Positions 36,401 through 44,630 are shown, numbered from the stretch's first letter. The stretch is DNA of 64,000 nt from Rhizobium sp. Root274 (GCF_001429245.1 NZ_LMJE01000011.1:7436-71435); one strand, 5' to 3'. The notes: generated by a model from the letters alone, not told the origin. Made by a program: numbers and translations.

Positions 36401-38570
36401 GTTTATCGCGGTCCCGTCCGTCTTTGAACAACAAATGATCCAGGATGAGTTGCAGCTCTACGAGGACTTGCTCACCAAGGTCGACGGCGAGGATCGAGTC
36501 TCAAGGAAAAGGCTGGAGCGGCTCAAGGAAGGCCTCAAGGAGCGGCTCGAGGCGCTGTCGACCCGCAAGGACGATCTGCTGACCATTTCCGAAATCGGCG
36601 TCGACCAGATCGTCGTCGACGAGGCGCAGGAATTCCGCAAGCTTTCCTTCGCGACAAACATGTCGACGTTGAAGGGTATCGATCCGAACGGCTCGCAGCG
36701 CGCCTGGGATCTCTATGTCAAATCGAGGTTCATCGAAACCAGGAATCCAGGGCGCGCGCTTGTGCTGGCCTCCGGCACGCCGATCACCAACACGCTCGGC
36801 GAGATGTTCTCGGTGCAGCGGCTGCTCGGGGCCGACGCGCTGCGCGAGCGCGGGCTACATGAGTTCGACGCCTGGGCCTCGACCTTCGGCGACACCACGA
36901 CGGAACTGGAGATCCAGCCATCAGGCAAATACAAGCCGGTCAGCCGGTTCGCGAGCTTCGTCAACGTGCCCGAACTGATCGCGATGTTCCGGTCCTTCGC
37001 CGACGTGGTGATGCCAGACGATCTCCGCGAATACGTCAAGGTGCCCAATATCTCGACAGGCCGGCGGCAGATCCTGACGGCTAGGCCGACCCAGGCGTTC
37101 AGGAACTATCAGGCGATCCTCGACGCCCGGATCAAGGCGATCGAGATGCGCGAGGAACCGGCAAAGCCCGGCGACGACATCCTGCTTTCCGTCATCACCG
37201 ACGGGCGCCATGCGGCAATCGATCTCCGTCTGGTCGACGCGGACAATGACAACGAGCCGGACAACAAGCTCAACCTGCTCATCCAGAATGCCTACCGCAT
37301 CTGGCGGGAGACCGCACAGAGCACCTATCTCCGCCCGGACGGCAAAGCGTTCGATCTGCCCGGCGCGGCCCAGATGATCTTTTCCGATCTCGGCACCATC
37401 AACGTCGAGGCGACGCGTGGCTTCTCGGCTTACCGCTGGATCAGGGACGAGCTGGTCCGCCAGGGCGTTCCCGCTTCGGAAATCGCCTTCATGCAGGACC
37501 ATAAGAAGACCGAGGCCAAACAGCGTCTGTTCGCCGACGTGCGATCCGGCAAGGTCCGCTTTCTGATCGGCTCGTCTGAGACGATGGGAACGGGCGTGAA
37601 CGCGCAGCTTCGCCTCAAGGCGCTGCATCATCTCGATGTCCCATGGTTGCCGTCACAGATCGAACAGCGCGAGGGCCGGATCGTGCGCCAGGGCAATCAG
37701 CACGATGAAGTCGATATCTTCGCCTATGCCACGCAAGGCTCGCTCGACGCCAGCATGTGGCAGAACAACGAACGCAAGGCCCGCTTCATTGCGGCGGCAC
37801 TTTCCGGCGACACCTCCGTTCGCCGGCTCGAAGATCTCGGCGAAGGGGCCGCCAACCAGTTTGCGATGGCCAAGGCGATCGCGTCGGGCGACGAGCGGTT
37901 GATGCGGAAGGCAGGTCTCGAGGCGGACATCGCACGTCTCGAGCGGCTGCGCGCCGCCCATGACGACGATCAATATGCGGTGCGCCGGCAGATCCGTGAC
38001 GCCGAACGCGATATCGAGATCTCTGAGCGGCGGATTGCGGAAATCGGCAAGGACATCGAGCGCCTTGTTCCGACCGCGGCCGACGCCTTTGCCATGACTG
38101 TCGTCGGCGAGGCTTTCGACGAGCGGAAAGCCGCCGGTCGCGCCTTGATGAGGGAAATCCTCACCCTTGTTCAACTCCAGCAGGAGGGCGAGATCGTCAT
38201 CGCCTCGGTCGGAGGCTTCGATCTCGTTTATTCCGGCGAGCGGTTCGGCAAGGGCGACGGTTATCGCTACACGACGGTCCTCCAGCGGACCGGCGTCGAC
38301 CAGGAGATCGATCTGGCCGTGACCGTGACGCCGCGTGGCGCCGTGTCGCGCCTCGAACATGCGCTCGATGGTTTTGACGGCGAGCAGGATCGCTATCGCC
38401 AACGGCTGGAAGACGCACATAAACGCCTTGCCTCCTATCACTCGCGCGAGGGTGCTGCCTTCGCGTTTGCCGAGGAATTGGCCGAGACGCGCCGACAGCT
38501 AAGGGCGGTCGACGAGGCGCTAGCGCAATCCGCCCGCGATGATGATGAGCCGCAGAGTGAAACCGCCTAG
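33477..38570 (+). CDS. Giant methylase-helicase fusion (N12-class adenine methylase/DarB-like)
   Basis: The 1697-residue protein combines two enzymes. The N-terminal adenine methyltransferase has RFTGFGAGELANGMFRRPG, the SAM motif VLEPGIGTGLFPALMP and the catalytic NPPF at 255-258. The central and C-terminal part is an SF2 helicase with Walker A GAGKT (891-895), DEAQ box (1048-1051), SGTPITNTLGEMFS, and motifs V/VI in SSETMGTGVN and QIEQREGRIVRQGN. A coiled-coil tail follows. Related proteins are the phage P1 DarB anti-restriction factor and 'N12 class' methylases on conjugative elements. It could modify or protect the plasmid's DNA against restriction in a new host. The start at 33477 follows AAGGAG. 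Activity is inferred from the motifs. Confidence 0.9.
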   Translation: MSNDPFTLDISGSSALSSGLGLGVTAFGGFAANDDEPDPTPPSPAPALPVTRRSDPRKQGQRANFYLDDGDRELAATWKDRARINVAAILTANELEKLDLPATPEAQARLIRFTGFGAGELANGMFRRPGEADFRTGWDDLGSSLETAVSDGDYASLARCTQYAHFTPEFVIRAIWKGLQRLGWRGGRVLEPGIGTGLFPALMPKQYRDVSYVTGIELDLVTARIARLLQPKARIINGDFARTDLNAIYDLAIGNPPFSDRTVRSDRHYRSLGLRLHDYFIARSVDLLKPGALAAFVTSAGTMDKADRTAREHIAKSADLIAAIRLPEGSFRRDAGTDVVVDILFFRKRKTGEPERNLLWLDLEELRPATDDDGAIRVNRWFAQHPELVLGDHALTSGPFGETYTCWPRVGAELEAALTAAIALLPGDLYDGEPTAIDIDLEDELGEIVDLRPDNAKAREGSYFVDVRHGLMQVVDGEPVTVQVRKARSGEGISEKHVRVIRKLIPIRDALREVLKAQELDRPWRELQVRVRIAWSSFVRDFGPINHTTVSISEDETTGEVRETHRQPNLQPFRDDPDCWLVASIEDYDLETDTARPGPIFSERVIAPPSPPIITSAADALAVVLNERGRVDLDHIAELLHCDTDAVLDALGDTIFRDPADGSWQTSDAYLSGAVRTKLGVAEAAAVLDAAYERNVRALQAVQPADLRPSDITARLGAPWIPAADIVDFVHETMSAEIKIYHMPELGSWTVEARQLGWTAAGTSEWGTDRRHAGELLADALNSRVPQIFDVFKDVDGERRVLNVVDTEAARDKLQKIKQAFQDWVWTDPDRTDRLARVYNDRFNNIAPRKFDGSHLKLPGASGAFVLYGHQKRGIWRIISSGSTYLAHAVGAGKTMTMAAAIMEQRRLGLIAKAMLVVPGHCLAQAAREFLALYPNARILVADETNFTKDKRARFLSRAATATWDAIIITHSAFRFIAVPSVFEQQMIQDELQLYEDLLTKVDGEDRVSRKRLERLKEGLKERLEALSTRKDDLLTISEIGVDQIVVDEAQEFRKLSFATNMSTLKGIDPNGSQRAWDLYVKSRFIETRNPGRALVLASGTPITNTLGEMFSVQRLLGADALRERGLHEFDAWASTFGDTTTELEIQPSGKYKPVSRFASFVNVPELIAMFRSFADVVMPDDLREYVKVPNISTGRRQILTARPTQAFRNYQAILDARIKAIEMREEPAKPGDDILLSVITDGRHAAIDLRLVDADNDNEPDNKLNLLIQNAYRIWRETAQSTYLRPDGKAFDLPGAAQMIFSDLGTINVEATRGFSAYRWIRDELVRQGVPASEIAFMQDHKKTEAKQRLFADVRSGKVRFLIGSSETMGTGVNAQLRLKALHHLDVPWLPSQIEQREGRIVRQGNQHDEVDIFAYATQGSLDASMWQNNERKARFIAAALSGDTSVRRLEDLGEGAANQFAMAKAIASGDERLMRKAGLEADIARLERLRAAHDDDQYAVRRQIRDAERDIEISERRIAEIGKDIERLVPTAADAFAMTVVGEAFDERKAAGRALMREILTLVQLQQEGEIVIASVGGFDLVYSGERFGKGDGYRYTTVLQRTGVDQEIDLAVTVTPRGAVSRLEHALDGFDGEQDRYRQRLEDAHKRLASYHSREGAAFAFAEELAETRRQLRAVDEALAQSARDDDEPQSETA

Positions 38571-38615
38571 ATCTGCTCCTTGAGCAGCCAATCGCCTCAG
38601 ACCGGCCGGCCCAAA

Positions 38616-38912
38616 CTAATCACCGAGCAGAATGGCGCCATAGTCGGTGGCGCCATGCAGCACATGGATGATGACCACCTTCACGCTCTCTACGCGGTAG
38701 AAGATCAGGTAGTTGCCGTGAACGCGCCGGCGGATACCGTGGTGCTCGTAGCGGGGAACGAGGGCGAACCCGTTCGGACTATCGACGAGATCCTCACACT
38801 TGCTGCGCAGCTCCTGGACGAATGAGAGGGCGCGCCGGGGATTGTCCTGAGCGATATAGTAGGCGATTTGCTCGAGATCGTTTTCCGCCTCGTAGGAAAA
38901 CTCGAGGATCAT
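38616..38912 (-). CDS. parE: RelE/ParE-family toxin
   Basis: The 98-residue product has the ParE fold pattern: EFSYEAENDLEQIAYYIAQD, then NPRRALSFVQELRSKCEDL, SPNGFALVPRYEHHGIRRRV and the strand GNYLIFYRVESVKVVIIHVLHG. Its start overlaps the antitoxin stop by 4 bases (38909-38912). ParE toxins poison DNA gyrase; members of the wider family cleave mRNA, and which applies here cannot be told. The pair probably stabilises the plasmid. It points against the surrounding plus-strand genes. Confidence 0.88.
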   Translation of the reverse strand: MILEFSYEAENDLEQIAYYIAQDNPRRALSFVQELRSKCEDLVDSPNGFALVPRYEHHGIRRRVHGNYLIFYRVESVKVVIIHVLHGATDYGAILLGD

Positions 38913-39175
38913 GCCGATTTTTCGGCCTTGTCAGCCATCGCACTGTATTTGGCCTCGAGTCGATCGAAGACATCGCTCGCCGGCTTCGTTCGGCCGGCGT
39001 CCGCATCGGCGATGCCGCGCATGATGGAAGCATCCAGCGCGGCGAGACGGGTCTCGCGGTCCTGGACCAGTCGCACACCTTCCCGCAGAACTTCGCTTTT
39101 TGAGCCATAACGACCGGTATCGACGAGTTGCTGGATATAGCTTTCGAGCTGCTTTCCCAGATCGGCACTGATCAT
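38909..39175 (-). CDS. parD: ParD-family antitoxin
   Basis: The 88-residue product (from the ATG at 39175, with GGAGAA just upstream) begins MISADLGKQLESYIQQLV, then GRYGSKSEVLREGVRLV, the ribbon-helix-helix of ParD/CC2985-type antitoxins. The basic, disordered C-terminus wraps the toxin in known members. It precedes parE with a 4-base overlap, the usual order. Two TTATCAA direct repeats upstream (39217-39233) may be its autoregulatory sites. Confidence 0.88.
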   Translation of the reverse strand: MISADLGKQLESYIQQLVDTGRYGSKSEVLREGVRLVQDRETRLAALDASIMRGIADADAGRTKPASDVFDRLEAKYSAMADKAEKSA

Positions 39176-39542
39176 GCTGTTCTCCATCCGATGTGACGAA
39201 AGACATGATAGGCTCTTTATCAACTATTATCAATCCTCGTCGCAATCACCCGCATTCCCGTTGTAGCGGTAAAACAGGAAGAGGAAATGGAAGATAAAAG
39301 GGAAGGAACCCCGCTCGCAGATCGGTCCGCCGGTGGCCGCTTCCGCTCAACCGCCGTCTCCGCATCCCGGCCACTCGTGCTTCGCAGGGCTATCAGCCCC
39401 GCTCGTCCTTCGCGGCAGCGATGCTCGACCGCAGTTGCCCCCGGTCGCCCCGCTCCGCGGTCCGGAAGGTGTCTTCAGGAAAGAATGAAGACAGGAAGGA
39501 CCGGCAGAAGCCGCGTCCCAGATCCCGGAAAAGGAGCATCCC
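39176..39542. other. Intergenic region between parD and the ParB-like gene
   Basis: I see no gene in these 367 bases. TTATCAA direct repeats (39217-39223 and 39227-39233, spaced by 3 bases) lie upstream of parD and may bind ParD. A perfect 7-bp hairpin GTCTTCA/TGAAGAC (39471-39477 with 39486-39492) lies in the leader of the ParB-like gene, and AAGGAG precedes its start. Confidence 0.5.
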
Positions 39543-41300
39543 ATGTATCTCATGAAGGTCGATCCGCGTGCGCTGAAGGACAACCCCGACAACACCCGTC
39601 AGTCGAAATCGACGCCGCAGGCAGACGCCCTACTGCTGGCGACGATCAAGGCCGTCGGTGTCATCCAGCCGCCCGTTGTCTTCCCGGAGCGCGATGGCGG
39701 AAATGGATTTATCATCGAGGCCGGTCACCGGCGTCGACGCCAGGCTGTCGCCGCAGGCCTCGAAGAGATCGATGTGCTGGTGGTCGAGGCCGCCAACGAC
39801 AACGGCGCCATGCGCTCGATGGTCGAGAACATCGCGCGCGAGCCGCTGAACCCGGTCGACCAATGGCGGGGGATCGAACGCCTCGTCGCGCTCGATTGGA
39901 CCGAGGAAGCCATTGCGGTCGCCCTGACCCTACCGGTGCGGCAGATCCGCAAGCTCCGCCTTCTCGCCAATGTCCTTCCGGCCATGCTGGATCACATGTC
40001 CAAAGGCGACATGCCGTCAGAGCCGCAGTTGCGCACGATCGCGGCCGCCGCAATCGATGAGCAGAAGGAAGTGTGGAAGGCGCACAAGCCGAAAAAGGGC
40101 GACACGGCGTCGTGGTGGTCGGTTGCCAATGCGCTTTCGAAGAAGCGGATGTACGCCAAGGATGCCAGCTTCAGCGACGACCTGCGGGAGGCCTACGGTA
40201 TCGAGTGGGTGGAAGATCTCTTTGCGCCGGCCGACGAGGACAGCCGCTACACGACCAATGTCGAGGCCTTTCTCGGTGCGCAGCAGGAGTGGATGACGAT
40301 CAACCTGCCGAAGAAGGGCGCGATTGTCGAGGTCAACAACTATGGCCAGCCGGAACTGCCGAAGAAGGCTGAGCGTGTTTACGGCAAGCCCGGCGGGGGC
40401 GACAGCACCGCCATGTATCTCGATCGCGAGGGCAAGGTGCAATCGGTCCACTACCGGATGCCGGAAGCCAGGAAGCCGAACGGGCAGACCGATTCGTCTT
40501 CCGATGGTTCGATTGGGCCTGATGATGAGGTAATTGCCGTCTCGAAGGCACGCCCCGACGTCACGCAGAAGGGCCAGGACATGATCGGCGATTTCCGCAC
40601 CGATGCGCTTCATGAGGCGCTCGGCCGCGCGCCGATCGAGGACGACATGCTGATGGCCTTGCTCGTGCTCGCCTTCTCCGGCCAAAACGTTCGCGTCGAC
40701 TCCGGTGCCAACGACAACGTGTTCGGGGCCAAGCGCATGCAACGCCACGCCGCCCGGCTCTTCTCCGAAGATGGCAGGCTGTCGTTCGACATGGAGACGG
40801 TTCGGGTCGCTGCCCGGTCCATCCTGATCGAGGTTCTGTCCTGCAGGCGCAATATCTCGAACAGCGGTGTGGTCTCGCGCATCGCCGGTGAGGCGATCGG
40901 CGCCGACGGCTTCCTGCCGAACATGGGGACGGAGGATTTTCTCGTGTGCCTGTCGCGCCAGGCGCTCGAGACGGCAGCGAAGGAGGCGAATGTCCATCCC
41001 CGGCCGCGGGTGCGCGAGACCCGCGCGGCGCTCGTCGACCACTTCAAGGAGGTCCAGTTCGTGCATTCGGCGGCCCTCTTCACGCCGGATCCGAAGGACG
41101 TCGCCGACCTGATGAAGCATGCCGACCACCTCGATGATGGTCGCGACGACGACCCTGTCTGCGGCCCGGGCATCGATCAGGATGCTTCCGCATCCGCCGT
41201 TGCTGATCCGGATCTCGGGCAGTTTCGAGAACCGGCAGGCGAATCCGTGGATACGGCTTCGGACGAGGACGAAACTGCCTACGGGATTGCGGCGGAATAG
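39543..41300 (+). CDS. ParB/RepB-like nuclease-domain protein
   Basis: The 585-residue product has the ParB/Sulfiredoxin fold at its N-terminus: VDPRALKDNPDNTRQS, VGVIQPPVVFPE, then FIIEAGHRRRRQAVAAGL (box II) and MVENIAREPLNPVDQWRGI. A helix-turn-helix-like region follows (EEAIAVALTLPVRQIRKLRL). The last 350 residues are unusual and unlike short plasmid ParB proteins. No ParA gene is next to it, so this is probably not a partition protein but one of the large ParB-domain proteins of conjugative elements, possibly a nuclease or DNA-binding factor. The start at 39543 follows AAGGAG. A terminator lies 33 bp after the stop. Confidence 0.8.
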   Translation: MYLMKVDPRALKDNPDNTRQSKSTPQADALLLATIKAVGVIQPPVVFPERDGGNGFIIEAGHRRRRQAVAAGLEEIDVLVVEAANDNGAMRSMVENIAREPLNPVDQWRGIERLVALDWTEEAIAVALTLPVRQIRKLRLLANVLPAMLDHMSKGDMPSEPQLRTIAAAAIDEQKEVWKAHKPKKGDTASWWSVANALSKKRMYAKDASFSDDLREAYGIEWVEDLFAPADEDSRYTTNVEAFLGAQQEWMTINLPKKGAIVEVNNYGQPELPKKAERVYGKPGGGDSTAMYLDREGKVQSVHYRMPEARKPNGQTDSSSDGSIGPDDEVIAVSKARPDVTQKGQDMIGDFRTDALHEALGRAPIEDDMLMALLVLAFSGQNVRVDSGANDNVFGAKRMQRHAARLFSEDGRLSFDMETVRVAARSILIEVLSCRRNISNSGVVSRIAGEAIGADGFLPNMGTEDFLVCLSRQALETAAKEANVHPRPRVRETRAALVDHFKEVQFVHSAALFTPDPKDVADLMKHADHLDDGRDDDPVCGPGIDQDASASAVADPDLGQFREPAGESVDTASDEDETAYGIAAE

Positions 41301-41333
41301 TCGCCTTTTCCAAAACTCATATTCATCGATATT

Positions 41334-41361
41334 CGCCGCCGGCCATCACCGGCGGCGCTTT
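41334..41361 (+). terminator. Terminator after the ParB-like gene
   Basis: Perfect 9-bp GC stem CGCCGCCGG/CCGGCGGCG (41334-41342 with 41349-41357), loop CCATCA, then CTTTCGTTT. Confidence 0.8.
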
Positions 41362-41397
41362 CGTTTCCATCATCCGCAGAATTGAAGGAGAAAGCAC

Positions 41398-41874
41398 ATG
41401 TCTGCGTCCTTGATCTATGACCTCGCCCCGATCGGCTCCATCGTCGCCTGGTCGGACGGCACACCGCGCCCGTCGGAGCGCCACAAGAAGAAACTGGCGG
41501 CCTGGGAAAACCGCAACAGCAAGGGGCGGTTGATCCGCAAGCAGGGCAAGCGCGGCGTCGGTAGTGTCAGCCTGTCGCCGGATTTTACCCTGCACGAGGG
41601 CGACTTTGGCGCAGGCGGCGTGATCGCCATCCGCATCCACCGGACCTTCTCGCTTGACAGTGAGCTATCGTTCAAGGTCATCGAACGCCCCGCTCTCGGA
41701 TCCATTCGTGTCTTCGACCGCGCCGGGTCGCACGCCGAACTCGTCCACCTCGCCGGGGATCGGCAGGCGGCCGAGGAGTGGCTGACCCGGCACGGCTATC
41801 CCCATGCCGTGCTCGAGGAGGTGACTGCCAACGAGGTTGCCGCCGATCATGTCGATGGGAGGGCTGCGGCATGA
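41398..41874 (+). CDS. Plasmid protein of unknown function, 158 aa
   Basis: I recognise no family. The product has 158 residues. It begins MSASLIYDLAPIGSIVAWSD, has a basic stretch (RHKKKLAAWENRNSKGRLIR) and an FTLHEGDFGAGGVIAIRIHR strand-rich middle. AAGGAG lies 8 bases before the ATG. It overlaps the next start by 4 bases (ATGA at 41871-41874), so the two are co-translated. Similar small genes are common on rhizobial plasmids. It is soluble as far as I can see. Confidence 0.65.
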   Translation: MSASLIYDLAPIGSIVAWSDGTPRPSERHKKKLAAWENRNSKGRLIRKQGKRGVGSVSLSPDFTLHEGDFGAGGVIAIRIHRTFSLDSELSFKVIERPALGSIRVFDRAGSHAELVHLAGDRQAAEEWLTRHGYPHAVLEEVTANEVAADHVDGRAAA

Positions 41875-42535
41875 ACATTCCGCTCTCGCAAGCCTTCAAG
41901 TCCTCCACCCCTGAGCCTTCAGGGGTGGGTTTGGCCGAAGTGCCGACGGCATGCCTGTTGCGCGCGTCGGCGACCTCTTCTTCGCCATGGTGCCGGCGCA
42001 GGATAACCAGTATTTCCTCGCCAGCGCGTGGCGCGTGTTGCGACCCCTTGCAGACCTGAAACGCGATGACTTCTATTCGCATAATGGTTCCGTTGAAGAC
42101 GAAGCGGCCTTCCGAAACCGCATGTTTGAACAGGCAGCACATTGCCGCGAGCTCCAAGCTCTCGCTCGACGATCTGTCCGCATCAATTGCAATACGCCCT
42201 GGGGCGCCTCCCAGGGTGCCACCGTCTATGCGGACGGAATCGTCTCCCACACCACAGCTGGGCATGGCGGCTTCAAACTCTCGGTCGCGCGCAACGCCAC
42301 CGTCCATGCGATGTTGCGGGCAGACGGCGGCTGGTACGAGGAAGACGCCGCCTGGGCGATCGTGGCGCTGACGTTCCCGGATCTGTTCACGAGCTATGAG
42401 CGCAAGTGCGCCGACAAGAAGCTCCGCGACTCCTGGCCGGATGCCTGCGAAGCGATCCACGGTCGTTCGCTCCTGCCCGGCGAATCCCATGAGAAGGATG
42501 GACAAGCGTTCGCGCGCGTGCATGCCGGGGACTAG
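41871..42535 (+). CDS. DUF7007-like protein requiring a -1 frame change
   Basis: The ATG at 41871 gives MNIPLSQAFKSSTPEPSGVG, after which the frame runs on in a wrong reading to a stop at 42057-42059. The conserved remainder, starting GRSADGMPVARVGDLFFAMV and running through CNTPWGASQGATVYADG and GGWYEEDAAWAIVALTFPD to 42535, is in the -1 frame. The whole would be about 220 residues and resembles what I recall as DUF7007 proteins of rhizobia. The shift point contains GGGTTTG followed by a stem-loop (see the feature at 41927). Either programmed frameshifting, a natural 1-base deletion, or a sequencing error explains it. Confidence 0.65.
41927..41971 (+). other. Candidate -1 frameshift signal in the DUF7007-like gene
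   Basis: The heptamer GGGTTTG (41927-41933) is read G GGT TTG in the zero frame, matching X XXY YYZ. Eight bases later GCCGACG (41942-41948) pairs with CGTCGGC (41965-41971), and the stem can be extended by two pairs. A second perfect 10-bp hairpin lies just upstream (41905-41914 with 41919-41928). A -1 shift is what the gene needs. Confidence 0.35.
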
Positions 42536-42574
42536 ATCGTTATCTCAGCACTCCGTTCGGATCATCATCCCGGC

Positions 42575-42754
42575 ATGACCGAGGTGATTGCGACCATTGG
42601 CGGAAAGCGCGACGAACGGGCGGAGGAACGCCGTTTTCTGGTGCCGAGCGACGACTACGACGTCGGCCGGTTTGGTTTCGTCATCGATGAGACGAAGCAC
42701 GTTGCCTATGACGGCCCGTCGAGCTTCGCCAGCGGGCGTGGGAGGACCTCGTAA
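42575..42754 (+). CDS. Small plasmid protein, 59 aa, unknown function
   Basis: The 59-residue product begins MTEVIATIGGKRDERAEERR and continues FLVPSDDYDVGRFGFVIDET. Its stop codon shares a base with the next ATG (TAATG at 42752-42756), which suggests coupling with the 42754 gene. There is no clear ribosome binding site in front, so it may be translated by re-initiation after the DUF7007-like gene, 39 bp upstream. I know no family. Confidence 0.5.
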   Translation: MTEVIATIGGKRDERAEERRFLVPSDDYDVGRFGFVIDETKHVAYDGPSSFASGRGRTS

Positions 42755-43551
42755 TGTCCCGTTCCGCAAAACACGCGGCAGAGCTTACCCGCATGGAAGC
42801 AGCAAGGCGGCAGACGCAGCATCAGCTGGACCTGATCGACCGCCAGATCACGCGGCGAATGACCGCGCTCATCCCGCTGCTCGGCCGGCGTCAGCCGGGC
42901 TACCGCCACGGAAAGGCGCCGGCATCAGGCGCCTTCCTAGAACGCTATCGCGCCAATCTCGCGGCACTGACTGCCGAGCGCCAGCCGGAGGTCGATGCGC
43001 TCACGCGCAAACTTTCCCGGCAGGACGCCGCCATCGCGGCTCTCCAGGCACGTCACTGGCCGCGGAGGACGGGAGTTTTAGCTCAATGGCAGGGGACGCC
43101 CATGAGCACAATAGGTGAACTCGAGCAACGGGCGGGCATCGGCCCCTCACCCCAGGACCGGACAGCGTTCTGGATCCAGTTCCATCATCTCGAGGGGGCC
43201 GAATGCCTGAAGGCCCGTGTGGCGGAGCTCCACAGGCTGATTGCCGAAAAGGAGGCGACGACGACCGCAGCAAGCAAGGTGGCAGCAACGCGGCCCAGGC
43301 GGGAAAAGCTGCCGCCGCTGACCGCAGAGGAGGAGCAGGTCATCCAGGCTTATGCCGTCAAGCACGGCCGGCGGTGGAAGAGCATTCTGAACCGTGTCTG
43401 GATGGGCGGCCCGCCCTATGACGACGGTGGCACGTTGCGTCGTTTGCGCAATTCCCATGGTCCGTCCTGGCTTCACGCTTATCGTCTGCCGAAGCCACGC
43501 CCTGACGAAAACGCGGATTCGCATCGCCAGCCGGACGCACCGGAAACCTGA
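42754..43551 (+). CDS. Coiled-coil plasmid protein of unknown function, 265 aa
   Basis: The 265-residue product starts with long charged helices (about 1-115), for example RRQTQHQLDLIDRQITRRMT and DALTRKLSRQDAAIAALQAR, which look coiled-coil. A basic C-terminal part has LTAEEEQVIQAYAVKHGRRW and KSILNRVWMGGPPYDDGGTL. No membrane helix or catalytic motif is visible. It is the last gene of the 41398-43551 group and is followed by a long gap without genes. I recognise no family. Confidence 0.6.
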   Translation: MSRSAKHAAELTRMEAARRQTQHQLDLIDRQITRRMTALIPLLGRRQPGYRHGKAPASGAFLERYRANLAALTAERQPEVDALTRKLSRQDAAIAALQARHWPRRTGVLAQWQGTPMSTIGELEQRAGIGPSPQDRTAFWIQFHHLEGAECLKARVAELHRLIAEKEATTTAASKVAATRPRREKLPPLTAEEEQVIQAYAVKHGRRWKSILNRVWMGGPPYDDGGTLRRLRNSHGPSWLHAYRLPKPRPDENADSHRQPDAPET

Positions 43552-44034
43552 TCCGCCGGTCGGCGCTTGGGGTTCCCGCGTCCAGTCCAGACCTGCGATC
43601 CCAAATCCCGCTCCCGCCTCCCTGGCGGTTGAGTGCGAGCCTGGTCCGCGCAGTGGCACCCATCGTGCGATTGCTCGCACCAGGCGGAGTCAGAGGGTTG
43701 CGGCTCGCCGATGGCCTCGTGTTCAATGAGTTCCCCTGCCGGACCAGTTCCTTGCCGGCCTCCCCTTCGGTTTTGCTGCGGTCTGAACCGGCGGCCGTCC
43801 GTTTCAAGGCCGCTATCGCGCCGCGCGGCGGCCGGACCGCGCCGTCCTCTCCAAAGCAGGGCCGCGTGCTTCGCGAGGTCAGGATGACCTGCTCCACGCG
43901 CATCCCGGCTTTGCTCGTCCTGGCGGGCCCGGACCCTGAAACGCCCGTCTTCCACCGGCTCCTTTTGACCGCACCGAAGGGCAGACCGGCACGGGCCGGA
44001 ACCGCTTCGGAGGAAACCCTGAAAGGAACAGCCC
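43552..44034. other. Long GC-rich leader region upstream of the 44035 gene
   Basis: No convincing gene is seen in these 483 bases. The inverted arms GCCTGGT and ACCAGGC lie within about 43630-43690, and GCGCCGCGCGG forms a short GC hairpin. A usable ribosome binding site, GAAAGGAA, precedes 44035. Long, gene-free GC-rich leaders recur before the small genes of this region. Confidence 0.4.
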
Positions 44035-44622
44035 ATGGCCAAGCCCGCAACCCAATCCCGCCAGCCCGCCCGCGTCGTGCAGCTTCGAAAGGGCGCCACG
44101 ATCGAAATGGTCCGGCTCACCTGCCCGGATGCCGCCCAGGCGATGCTGATTGCCGAAAGCTTCGGCACGGCGGTGATCGACGGCGACGGGATCCGTGACC
44201 TGCACGAGCGCCTGATTATCGAGACGGCCGACAGCCTCTCGGACGGCCTCGGCGAGCGGGCGATGCAGATCCATCTCCAGCGCATCGTCGGAGCCTACGT
44301 CGGCTCCGCGCATGGCGCCGGCCAGTTCTACTCCCGCGCCGTCACAGAGGCCCGCGACGCCACCGCCAAGGCGGCCAATGACGCACGCGACGAGGATCTC
44401 GACGGTCCGGTCGGATACGACAGCGCCGCCCAGCGCAAGCGTGAATTCGCAGCCGACATGGGCGTCCAGGCCCATTCCCTTAGGATGGCCGCGGAAGGTG
44501 CCGTTGTCGCCTACGAGCAGATCGTCGGCGAGGTCTGGAAGCCCTTCGATCGCCCGGTCGAAAATCCTGGCGCATCGCTCGACCGCAAGGCCGCGGCAGC
44601 ACAGATGGCTGCGTTCGATTGA
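44035..44622 (+). CDS. Plasmid protein of unknown function, 195 aa
   Basis: The 195-residue product starts MAKPATQSRQPARVVQLRKG. It contains VRLTCPDAAQAMLIAESFGT, IETADSLSDGLGERAMQIHL and many Ala-rich helical segments, with QMAAFD at the end. It is probably soluble and helical; I recognise no family, though similar genes accompany ArdC on rhizobial plasmids. It has its own long leader and two consecutive terminators behind it, so it is transcribed alone. Confidence 0.65.
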   Translation: MAKPATQSRQPARVVQLRKGATIEMVRLTCPDAAQAMLIAESFGTAVIDGDGIRDLHERLIIETADSLSDGLGERAMQIHLQRIVGAYVGSAHGAGQFYSRAVTEARDATAKAANDARDEDLDGPVGYDSAAQRKREFAADMGVQAHSLRMAAEGAVVAYEQIVGEVWKPFDRPVENPGASLDRKAAAAQMAAFD

Positions 44623-44630
44623 CCGCAGCG

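Noticed and set aside
38580..38825. 81-codon plus-strand frame after the methylase-helicase gene
   Set aside because: It is the complement of the ParE toxin, which has clear family features and a coupled antitoxin.
39287..40060. 257-codon frame overlapping the ParB-like gene
   Set aside because: The product is Arg/Pro-rich, as expected from an off-frame reading of GC-rich DNA; the ParB frame has conserved motifs.
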